Assembly (NCBI GenBank): GCA_017483805.1
Contig: JAFUUL010000087.1
Span: forward strand, 25,526-89,525
Direction of reading: 5' to 3'
Source: Prevotella sp.
GTDB lineage: Bacteria; Bacteroidota; Bacteroidia; Bacteroidales; Bacteroidaceae
Length of the DNA: 64,000 nt
Under the pieces are notes generated by a model. The model was not told where the DNA came from, made no database searches, and saw nothing but the letters and a program-made list of their open reading frames with translations. A program made the translations under genes and the position numbers. Positions 41,633 through 51,445 of the stretch are shown here, piece by piece (the stretch's first letter is position 1; every line of letters starts with the position of its first letter).

Positions 41633-42252
41633 AACTGAATACTAACAGCAACGCGTACATTATTATATATAGTACGATTCTGGTGCTCATCGTGGCTTTC
41701 CTGCTGGCTTTCGTCTCGCAGACGCTGAAGCCCATGCAGGACAAGAACGTGGAACTGGACAGGCAGAAGCAGATTCTCTATTCGCTCAACCTGGCCGATA
41801 CGGTGAAGGGTGCCTCTGACGAGCAAGTGATAGCACTCTATCAGGCTGTTGTGGCTCCTGAGACCGATTCGCTGGGCATCTATACCGCCACCGTCAATGG
41901 CGACACCATCTACGTGCTCCCCCTGAAGGGACAAGGCATGTGGGGCGGCATCAGTTGCTTCCTGGCTGTGGAGAGCGACCGCAACACCATCTATGGAGCC
42001 TACTTCAACCATGAGAGCGAGACTGCCGGCCTGGGTGCAGAAATCAAGGATAACGCCCAGTGGCAGGCCAAGTTCCAGGGTAAGCAGATCTTCATTGGCG
42101 ACTCGCTGGCCCTGTCGGTAGAGAAGAACGTGAACAACGAAACCACGGTCGATGCCGTTACTGGTGCCACCGTCACCTCTACGGCTGTCAGCAAGATGCT
42201 GCAGGATCAGTTGCAGAAGAAGTACATGGACTTTTTAAAGAAGGAGGAGTAA
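41629..42252 (+). CDS. nqrC: Na+-NQR subunit C
   Basis: 207 residues: one N-terminal span (about 10-32) and a periplasmic FMN-binding domain. The flavin is attached to T181 in the motif DAVTGATVTSTAV. GQGMWGGISCFLAV and HESETAGLGAEI are typical of the family. It passes electrons from the NqrD/E iron-sulfur site to NqrB. Four nt separate it from nqrD. Confidence 0.97.
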   Translation: MKLNTNSNAYIIIYSTILVLIVAFLLAFVSQTLKPMQDKNVELDRQKQILYSLNLADTVKGASDEQVIALYQAVVAPETDSLGIYTATVNGDTIYVLPLKGQGMWGGISCFLAVESDRNTIYGAYFNHESETAGLGAEIKDNAQWQAKFQGKQIFIGDSLALSVEKNVNNETTVDAVTGATVTSTAVSKMLQDQLQKKYMDFLKKEE

Positions 42253-42256
42253 GACT

Positions 42257-42865
42257 ATGGCACTATTCAGTAAACAAAACAAAGAGGCGTTCACCAATCC
42301 GCTGAACCTCGACCACCCGATACTGGTGCAGGTGCTGGGCATCTGTTCGGCACTCGCCGTGACCAGCCAGTTGAAGCCTGCCATCGTGATGGGTCTGGCC
42401 GTCACGGTCATCACGGCCTTCTCTAACGTGATTATCTCGCTCATCCGCAACACCATCCCCAACCGCATCCGCATCGTGGTGCAACTGGTGGTGGTGGCAG
42501 CCCTGGTGACCATCGTCAGTCAGGTGCTCAAGGCCTATGTCTACGACGTCAGCGTGCAGTTGAGCGTCTACGTGGGTCTGATTATCACCAACTGTATCCT
42601 GATGGGTCGTCTGGAGGCTTTCGCCATGCAGAACAAGCCCTGGCCGTCGTTCCTCGATGGCGTGGGCAACGGCATCGGCTACGCCATGATCCTGATCATC
42701 GTGGGTGCCGTGCGCGAGTTCTTTGGCCGCGGTTCGCTGCTGGGCTACCAGATTATAGACTCTAAGGACTTCAACAATGGCATGATGACTATGCCGGCGA
42801 TGGCCCTCATCCTGCTGGGCATCGTCATCTGGGTGCATCGTGCATATTTTTATAAGGAGAAGTAA
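42257..42865 (+). CDS. nqrD: Na+-NQR subunit D
   Basis: 202 residues, six membrane spans. With NqrE it forms a pseudo-symmetric pair that holds an intramembrane 2Fe-2S centre and the Na+ path. Family features: NPLNLDHPILVQVLGICSALAV, LGLIITNCILMGRLEAFA-like TNCILMGR, and GNGIGYAMILIIVGAVREFFG in parts. Next gene starts 3 nt after its stop. Confidence 0.96.
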   Translation: MALFSKQNKEAFTNPLNLDHPILVQVLGICSALAVTSQLKPAIVMGLAVTVITAFSNVIISLIRNTIPNRIRIVVQLVVVAALVTIVSQVLKAYVYDVSVQLSVYVGLIITNCILMGRLEAFAMQNKPWPSFLDGVGNGIGYAMILIIVGAVREFFGRGSLLGYQIIDSKDFNNGMMTMPAMALILLGIVIWVHRAYFYKEK

Positions 42866-42868
42866 GAT

Positions 42869-43492
42869 ATGGAACACGCAATCAGTTTATTCTTCCGGTC
42901 GATATTTGTCGACAACATGATATTCGCGTTCTTCCTGGGCATGTGCTCATTCCTGGCCGTGTCTAAGAATGTGAAGACCTCACTGGGACTGGGCCTGGCC
43001 GTCACCTTCGTGCTGCTGGTCACCGTGCCCGTGGACTATCTGCTCCAGACCAAGGTGCTCTCTGAGGACGGCATCTTCGGCATGGACCTCTCTTATCTGT
43101 CGTTCATCCTCTTCATCGCCGTCATAGCCGGTATCGTGCAGTTGGTGGAGATGATCGTCGAGAAGTACAGCCCCTCGCTCTATGCGGCGCTGGGCATCTT
43201 CCTGCCCCTCATCGCCGTGAACTGCGCCATCATGGGTGCCTCGCTGTTCATGCAGCAGCGCATCCTGCTCGACCCCTCAGAGACCAAGTACATCGGCTCC
43301 GTGCTGGATGCCGTTGTCTATGCCCTGGGTTCGGGCATCGGTTGGACGCTGGCCATCGTGGCTATGGGTGCCATCCGCGAAAAGATGCAGTATAGCGACG
43401 TGCCTCGTCCCCTGCAGGGCCTCGGCATCACGTTCATCACCGTGGGTCTGATGGCTATGGCCATGATGTGTTTTAGTGGACTTAAAATCTAA
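42869..43492 (+). CDS. nqrE: Na+-NQR subunit E
   Basis: 207 residues, six spans, paralogue of NqrD in inverted topology. Typical parts: [31 protein letters not shown]-like [12 protein letters not shown], and [16 protein letters not shown]. The conserved cysteines in the MCSF and NCAI segments belong to the intramembrane iron-sulfur site. 14 nt before nqrF. Confidence 0.96.
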   Translation: MEHAISLFFRSIFVDNMIFAFFLGMCSFLAVSKNVKTSLGLGLAVTFVLLVTVPVDYLLQTKVLSEDGIFGMDLSYLSFILFIAVIAGIVQLVEMIVEKYSPSLYAALGIFLPLIAVNCAIMGASLFMQQRILLDPSETKYIGSVLDAVVYALGSGIGWTLAIVAMGAIREKMQYSDVPRPLQGLGITFITVGLMAMAMMCFSGLKI

Positions 43493-43506
43493 GGAGGGCA
43501 AAGCGT

Positions 43507-44769
43507 ATGTTTATAGTCAATAGTATCATCGTATTCCTGGTGACGATCATTGCCATTGTCATCATCCTGCTGGTGGCCAAGAAGTACCTCAGCCCCAGCG
43601 GCAACGTGAATATTACTGTGAATGGCGACAAGGTGCTCAACGTGCCTCAGGGCAACAACCTGATGGCCACGCTCAACCAGAACGGCATCTTCCTGCCCTC
43701 TGCCTGCGGCGGCAAGGCCTCTTGTGGCCAGTGCAAGGTGCAGGTGTTGGAAGGTGGAGGCGAGATTCTCGACAGCGAGAAGCCCCACTTCACCCGCAAG
43801 GAGATCAAGGACCACTGGCGCCTGGGCTGCCAGTGCAAGGTGAAGGGCGACCTGAAGATCCATGTCGACGAGTCGATTCTGGGCGTCAAGGAGTATGAGT
43901 GTACCGTCATCTCCAACAAGAACGTGGCTACGTTCATCAAGGAGTTCAAGGTGCAACTGCCAGCCGGCGAGCACATGGACTTCCTGCCCGGCTCTTATGC
44001 ACAGATCAAGATTCCCAAGTTCGACTGCATCGACTACGACAAGGACTTCGACAAGTCGCTTATTGGCGACGAGTACTTGCCGTCGTGGGAGAAGTTCGGC
44101 CTGTTCCCGCTCAAGTGTAAGAATCCCGAGGACACCATCCGCGCCTACTCGATGGCCAACTATCCCGCCGAGGGCGATGTCTTCATGCTCACCGTGCGTA
44201 TCGCCACGCCGCCGTTCAAGGCCGACAAGAGCGGCTTCATGGAGGTGAACCCCGGTATTGCCTCGTCGTATATCTTCTCGCTGAAGCCCGGCGACAAGGT
44301 CATCATGAGCGGTCCCTTCGGCGACTTCCATCCTCACTTCGACTCGAAGAAGGAGATGATCTGGGTGGGCGGCGGTGCCGGTATGGCTCCGCTACGTGCA
44401 CAGATCATGCACATGACGAAGACGCTGCACACCACGGATCGCGAGATGCACTACTTCTACGGTGCACGCGCCCTGAACGAGGTGTTCTATCTCGACGACT
44501 TCCTCGGTCTGGAGAAGGAGTATCCCAACTTCCACTTCCACCTGGCCCTCGACCGTCCCGATCCCGCTGCCGACGCAGCAGGCGTGAAGTACACCCCGGG
44601 CTTCGTCCATCAGGTGATGCTCAACACCTACCTGAAGGACCACGAGGCCCCCGAGGATATCGAGTACTACATGTGCGGCCCCGGCCCCATGTCGAAGGCC
44701 GTTGTCTCCATGCTCGACTCGCTGGGTGTCGATCCCGAGAGCATCATGTACGATAACTTCGGCGGTTGA
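43507..44769 (+). CDS. nqrF: Na+-NQR subunit F (NADH-oxidising)
   Basis: 420 residues. One N-terminal span (about 5-25), a 2Fe-2S domain with C67, C73, C76 and C108 (SACGGKASCGQC ... GCQC), then FAD (RAYSMANYP) and NADH-binding (GGGAGMAPLR, YYMCGPGPM) domains of the ferredoxin-NADP reductase type. It takes the hydride from NADH and starts electron flow through the complex. Last gene of the operon; hairpin array 2 begins 8 bp after its stop. Confidence 0.97.
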   Translation: MFIVNSIIVFLVTIIAIVIILLVAKKYLSPSGNVNITVNGDKVLNVPQGNNLMATLNQNGIFLPSACGGKASCGQCKVQVLEGGGEILDSEKPHFTRKEIKDHWRLGCQCKVKGDLKIHVDESILGVKEYECTVISNKNVATFIKEFKVQLPAGEHMDFLPGSYAQIKIPKFDCIDYDKDFDKSLIGDEYLPSWEKFGLFPLKCKNPEDTIRAYSMANYPAEGDVFMLTVRIATPPFKADKSGFMEVNPGIASSYIFSLKPGDKVIMSGPFGDFHPHFDSKKEMIWVGGGAGMAPLRAQIMHMTKTLHTTDREMHYFYGARALNEVFYLDDFLGLEKEYPNFHFHLALDRPDPAADAAGVKYTPGFVHQVMLNTYLKDHEAPEDIEYYMCGPGPMSKAVVSMLDSLGVDPESIMYDNFGG

Positions 44770-44777
44770 CAGCAGGA

Positions 44778-44862
44778 GTTTGCTTCGTCCAAACCTGGGG
44801 TTTGCTTCGTCCAAACCCGAGGTTTGCTCCGTCCAAACAATGAGTTTGCTCCGTGCAAACTC
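44778..44862. repeat. Hairpin array 2: four units, 22-bp period
   Basis: Units begin at 44778, 44800, 44822 and 44844 with cores GTTTGCTTCGTCCAAAC (two), GTTTGCTCCGTCCAAAC and GTTTGCTCCGTGCAAAC. Reverse complement of array 1 with the same unit number and period. Confidence 0.87.
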
Positions 44863-44870
44863 ATTTTTTT
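44841..44870 (+). terminator. Terminator of the nqr operon (last unit of array 2)
   Basis: TGAGTTTGC, loop TCCGT, GCAAACTCA (9-bp perfect stem), then ATTTTTTT. Confidence 0.85.
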
Positions 44871-44903
44871 GCTTTTTTATTCCTCTTTTTCAAGATATTG
44901 TTG

Positions 44904-44911
44904 TAACTTTG
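44904..44911 (+). promoter_or_regulatory. -7 box of the fur-purA-hisS cluster
   Basis: TAACTTTG, 10 bp before the fur start. -33 box not consensus. Confidence 0.5.
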
Positions 44912-44921
44912 CGCACGGTTT

Positions 44922-45410
44922 ATGAAGACGAACGATAAAAAAGACAGCGTGCGTTCAGCCGTAGAACGCATTCTGGACAATTATTTGGAGATGAACAATC
45001 ATCGCAAGACGCCTGAGCGTTATGCGATATTGCGTGCCGTCTACAGCATGGATGAGCATTTCACGCTCGATGAACTGGGCGAGAAACTGACGGCCGAGTA
45101 TAAGTTCCCCGTGTCGAGGGCGACGCTCTACAACACGATGAACCTGTTCATGGAGTTGCGGTTGGTCATCCGTCACCGCTTCCAGGGAACGACCAAGTAT
45201 GAGGCGTGCTATGCCGACGACAGCCATTGTCACCAGATCTGTACGGTGTGCGGCAAGGTGACGGAGGTGAAGGCCCCCGAGATAGCAGAGGCCATTGATG
45301 CGCTGCATCTGAAGCGCTTCCGCAAGGACGGCTTCTCGCTCTACATCTACGGCATCTGCTCTACGTGTCAGGCGGCGATAACGAGAAAAAGTAAGAAAAC
45401 AAAAGAATAA
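44922..45410 (+). CDS. fur: Fur-family metalloregulator
   Basis: 162 residues. Winged helix (about 25-95, FTLDELGEKL ... VSRATLYNTMNLF) followed by the dimer/metal domain with ACYADDSHCHQICTVCGK and structural zinc cysteines C107/C110 and C146/C149. Which metal or signal (Fe, Zn, Mn, peroxide) cannot be told from the sequence. It leads a cluster with purA (6 nt gap), hisS and an esterase. Iron genes in the window (feoAB, imelysin operon) are possible targets. Confidence 0.92.
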   Translation: MKTNDKKDSVRSAVERILDNYLEMNNHRKTPERYAILRAVYSMDEHFTLDELGEKLTAEYKFPVSRATLYNTMNLFMELRLVIRHRFQGTTKYEACYADDSHCHQICTVCGKVTEVKAPEIAEAIDALHLKRFRKDGFSLYIYGICSTCQAAITRKSKKTKE

Positions 45411-48035
<2,625 letters not shown>

Positions 48036-48039
<4 letters not shown>

Positions 48040-48884
48040 AACACCTCAAACTACTGACACTTCTCCTGATGGCCGCAGTGCTCATGTCGGCCACCAACCG
48101 CAAGACCACCACCATCTTCATCATCGGCGACTCTACGGCTGCCAACAAGGATATCTCCGGCGGCAAGAAAGAGCGCGGGTGGGGTATGGCCCTGCAGTGC
48201 TACTTCGACCCCGAGTACATCGTGGTGGACAATCATGCCGTCAACGGCCGCTCATCGCTTTCGTTTATCAACGAGGGTCGCTGGGACAAGGTGCTCGAGA
48301 AGATGCAGCCCGGCGACTATGTCATCATCCAGTTCGGCCACAACGACGAGAAGGCCCCGAAGGATCGGCACACCGATCCCGGCTCTACCTTCGACTACAA
48401 CCTGGCCAAGTATGTGCGCGAGACTCGCGAGCATGGCGGCATCCCCGTGTTGATGAACTGCGTGGTCAGGCGCAACTTCTTCGTCAACGCTCCTGACAAC
48501 GATGACGACGAGAAACTGCGCACCACCACGTTCAAGGACGGCGTGAAGATGGTAGAGGGCGACTCGCTCATCGACACCCACGGACTCTATCGGGTGGCTC
48601 CCCGCGACGTGGCCCGCCGCATGAATTGTCTCTTCGTGGATGCCAACCAGATCACCCACGACCTGGAGCAGGGACTGGGCACCGAGGCCTCTAAGAAACT
48701 GCATATGTGGTTCCTGCCGGGCGAAGAGCCCAGCGTGCCCAAAGGCCGACAGGACAATACACATTATAATATATATGGTGCACATCAGGTGGCCCGCCTT
48801 CTGGCTGACGCCCTGTGCGAGCAGATTCCCTTGCTCAACCGATACCGTACCGACGACGATCCCTGTCGCATGGCCACGGAATAA
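48036..48884 (+). CDS. Exported SGNH esterase, rhamnogalacturonan acetylesterase-like (CE12)
   Basis: Start at ATG 48036, overlapping the hisS stop; 282 residues with a signal peptide ending about SAT (20). Catalytic S33 in IIGDSTAAN, Gly/Asn blocks NGRSSLSF and FGHNDEK, and D240/H243 in [12 protein letters not shown]. It would remove acetyl groups from pectic rhamnogalacturonan in the periplasm. The C-terminus (NRYRTDDDP) and length are normal. Its presence at the end of a housekeeping cluster is unusual; the GH105 gene 27 kb away is a possible pathway partner. Confidence 0.88.
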
Positions 48885-48910
48885 AAAAGACACCGTATAA
48901 ATTACTAAAC

Positions 48911-48937
48911 AAATCCTGCAAAACATTTGCGGGATTT
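48911..48937 (+). terminator. Terminator of the fur-purA-hisS-esterase cluster
   Basis: 12-bp stem (AAATCCTGCAAA / TTTGCGGGATTT, one G-U), 3-base loop, then GTTTTTTTCT. Its right arm contains the -33 TTTG of the next promoter. Confidence 0.8.
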
Positions 48938-48957
48938 GTTTTTTCTGCGTATCTTTG
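48926..48957 (+). promoter_or_regulatory. Canonical promoter of the rubrerythrin gene
   Basis: TTTG (48926-48929), 20 bp, TATCTTTG (48950-48957), about 39 bp before the ATG. The -33 box is within the upstream terminator stem. Confidence 0.78.
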
Positions 48958-48996
48958 CAGTGTATATATTAAACTAAACCAAATACTATTGAGATT

Positions 48997-49554
48997 ATGA
49001 AGAAAAAGTTTATCTGCGCCGTTTGTGGATATATCTACGAAGGCGATGCTGCTCCCGAGAAGTGCCCCATCTGTAAGGCTCCTGCCAGCAAGTTCTCAGA
49101 ACTGAAGGACGATGCCGAGATGACCTACGCCACCGTCCACAAGATTGGTGACGGCAAGCCCGAGGGCGTCAGTGAGGAGATGATTCAGGACCTGCGCAAC
49201 CACTTCAATGGCGAGTGCGGTGAGGTGGGCATGTATCTGGCCATGGCCCGTCAGGCTGACCGTGAGGGCTATCCCGAGATTGCTGAGGCCTTCAAGCGCT
49301 ACGCCTTCGAGGAGGCCGACCATGCCAGCCGCTTCGCAGAACTGCTGGGTGAGTGCGTATGGGACACCAAGACCAACCTGGAGAAGCGCGCCGCTGCTGA
49401 GGCAGGTGCCTGCGAGGACAAGTTCCGCATCGCCAAGAACGCCAAGGCTGCCGGTTTCGACGCTATCCATGACACCGTCCATGAGATGGCCAAGGACGAG
49501 GCTCGCCACGGTGCCGGCTTTGCCGGTCTGCTGAAGCGCTACTTCGGCAAGTAA
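48997..49554 (+). CDS. rbr: Reverse rubrerythrin (NADH-dependent peroxidase type)
   Basis: 185 residues with the rubredoxin domain at the N-terminus (C7, C10, C23, C26) and a ferritin-like di-iron domain after it ([52 protein letters not shown] in parts), the reverse of classical rubrerythrin. Such enzymes reduce H2O2, and some O2, to water and protect anaerobes. Cytoplasmic. Own promoter; a hairpin just after its stop covers the start of the next gene. Confidence 0.93.
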   Translation: MKKKFICAVCGYIYEGDAAPEKCPICKAPASKFSELKDDAEMTYATVHKIGDGKPEGVSEEMIQDLRNHFNGECGEVGMYLAMARQADREGYPEIAEAFKRYAFEEADHASRFAELLGECVWDTKTNLEKRAAAEAGACEDKFRIAKNAKAAGFDAIHDTVHEMAKDEARHGAGFAGLLKRYFGK

Positions 49555-49576
49555 CGATACAATAAATCGACGAAAA

Positions 49577-49608
49577 GTCCGTTTAATCATTGTTATGATT
49601 AAACGGAC
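49577..49608 (+). promoter_or_regulatory. 14-bp perfect hairpin spanning the start codon of the next gene
   Basis: Left arm GTCCGTTTAATCAT (49577-49590), loop TGTT, right arm ATGATTAAACGGAC (49595-49608). The right arm begins with the ATG of the beta-helix lipoprotein. May act as terminator of rbr (TTTCTTTT follows) and as a translation block. Confidence 0.75.
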
Positions 49609-50947
49609 ACTTTCTTTTCTGGCCTTCAGTCTCCTGCTGCTGGCCGTCGGCTGTTCCGATGATGACTCGTTCACCACGAGTACGTCGGCCAGGCTGACCT
49701 TCTCTACCGACTCGGTGAAGATGGACACCATCTTCTCTACCATAGGCTCGCGCACCTACGACTTCTGGGTGTACAACCGTGCCAGCGACGGTATACGCCT
49801 GCAGAGTGTGCGCCTGAGGCAAGGCAACCAGACGGGCTTCCGCGTCAATGTGGACGGCTCGTATCTGGACAACACGCTGGGCTCTATCGTCACCAACCTG
49901 GAGGTGCGCAAGGGCGACAGCATCCGCGTGTTCGTGGAACTGACCACGCCTGAGAACGATCAGTCGGAGCCGCAACTTGTGGAAGACCTGCTGGTGTTTC
50001 GTCTGGAGAGTGGGGTAGAGCAGAGCGTGGTGCTGCAAGGGCACGCGTGGGATGCGCTCTTCATGCGCGATGTGGTGGTGACGGGCGACTCCGTGATTGA
50101 GAGCACTAAGCCCGTGGTCATCTATGGCGGCCTGCGGGTAGACAGCACTGCGACGCTCACCATCCGCCATACCACCCTTTACTTCCACGACGGTCCGGGC
50201 ATTGATGTCTACGGGCGTCTGCTGACCGATAGCGTCACCCTGCGTGGCGACCGCCTGGACCGTATGTTCGACTATCTGCCTTACCATCGCGTCAGCGGGC
50301 AGTGGGGCAAGGAGGGCGGCATCGTCATCCATGCTTCGTCGACGGGCAACGTGCTCCGCCAGACGGAGATACTCAATGCCGGACGCTTTGGCGTGGTGTG
50401 TGATTCGGCGGCCTACGACTCGGATGTTCTCCGGCTCGACATGCAGCAGTGTGTGGTTCACAACTGCACGGGTACGGGCCTGTCGGCCACCAATGCGAAT
50501 ATCCGTGCGTGGGATTGCTTGTTCAGCAATATGCTGGGCGACTGCGTGGCTGTCAACGGCGGTCAGGCAGACATCCGCCGCTGCACGATGGCCCAGTTCT
50601 ATCCGTTCTCAGCCGGACGCGGTGCTGCCCTGTCGTTCGTCAACGAGACGCCCCTCTACGGGCTGACGCTGGACAGTTGCATCCTGACGGGCTACGAGGA
50701 GGATGTGGTGATGGGCGCGCAGGCCGACACGGCCAATGTCTTCGAGTATCAGTTCTCCAACACCCTGTTGCGCACGCCCCGTGTAGAGACAGCCGACTCC
50801 GTGCGCTTTGCCAATGTCATCTGGGAGACCCCCAAGGACTCCGTCGAGGGCAAGCAGCACTTCTGGTTGGTGGACGAAGATAACCTGCAGTACGACTTCC
50901 ATGTGGTCGACTCCATCTCGCCCGCCAGAGGCCTGGGGTGGCGTTAA
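49595..50947 (+). CDS. Parallel beta-helix lipoprotein of unknown function
   Basis: 450 residues; lipoprotein signal with Cys in LLAVGC (20) and an acidic tether. Residues about 30-150 form a beta-sandwich-like region; about 165-400 form a right-handed parallel beta helix with regular short strands (ATLTIRHTTLYFHDGPGIDVYG, NVLRQTEILNAGRFGVVCD, QADIRRCTMAQF), as in pectate lyase-like proteins, but no lyase catalytic set can be assigned. The start is fixed by the signal peptide. It is 40 nt after rbr and may be read through from it. Confidence 0.85.
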   Translation: MIKRTLSFLAFSLLLLAVGCSDDDSFTTSTSARLTFSTDSVKMDTIFSTIGSRTYDFWVYNRASDGIRLQSVRLRQGNQTGFRVNVDGSYLDNTLGSIVTNLEVRKGDSIRVFVELTTPENDQSEPQLVEDLLVFRLESGVEQSVVLQGHAWDALFMRDVVVTGDSVIESTKPVVIYGGLRVDSTATLTIRHTTLYFHDGPGIDVYGRLLTDSVTLRGDRLDRMFDYLPYHRVSGQWGKEGGIVIHASSTGNVLRQTEILNAGRFGVVCDSAAYDSDVLRLDMQQCVVHNCTGTGLSATNANIRAWDCLFSNMLGDCVAVNGGQADIRRCTMAQFYPFSAGRGAALSFVNETPLYGLTLDSCILTGYEEDVVMGAQADTANVFEYQFSNTLLRTPRVETADSVRFANVIWETPKDSVEGKQHFWLVDEDNLQYDFHVVDSISPARGLGWR

Positions 50948-50950
50948 TAA

Positions 50951-51424
50951 TCAGAACTCAGTGAACGACAGGGGCATCAGGTTGCGTATGCCGTCCATCA
51001 CGTAGATGCGGTTCTGACCGTAGAGCAGTATCCGGATGGGCTGCTCGTAGCGCGTCTCGGTCTCTATCATCACCTGTCGGCATGTGCCGCAGGGCGATAT
51101 GGGCTCACGGGTCAGTTCTCCTTTGGTGTCGCGAGCGGCAATGGCCAGCATCTTCACCGGCACGCCCGGATACTGGGCACCAGCGGCGAAGATGGCACTG
51201 CGCTCGGCACACAGGCCGGCAGGGAAGGCCGCGTTCTCCTGATTGCAGCCGGGCAGCACCACATCGTTTTCGAGCAGCAGGGCCGACCCCACGTGGAAGT
51301 GTGAGTGGGGCGCGTAACTGTTGTTGGTCGACTCGATGGCCTTCTGCACCAGAAACTGCTCGTCGCTGCTGAGTTCGTCCATCTGGCATTCCTTGATTTG
51401 GATTTTCAGTTCGAGGTCTTTCAT
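50951..51424 (-). CDS. cdd: Cytidine deaminase
   Basis: 157 residues. Zinc motifs GLCAERSAIF (CAE) and PCGTCRQ, with PHSHFHVGSALLLEN upstream as substrate strand. Converts cytidine and deoxycytidine to uridine forms in pyrimidine salvage. Last gene of the pepD-uvrA-cdd unit, 21 nt after uvrA. Its stop lies 3 bp from the stop of the convergent beta-helix gene. Confidence 0.95.
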   Translation of the reverse strand: MKDLELKIQIKECQMDELSSDEQFLVQKAIESTNNSYAPHSHFHVGSALLLENDVVLPGCNQENAAFPAGLCAERSAIFAAGAQYPGVPVKMLAIAARDTKGELTREPISPCGTCRQVMIETETRYEQPIRILLYGQNRIYVMDGIRNLMPLSFTEF

Positions 51425-51445
51425 ATTATTTACTTTTTTACCTTT

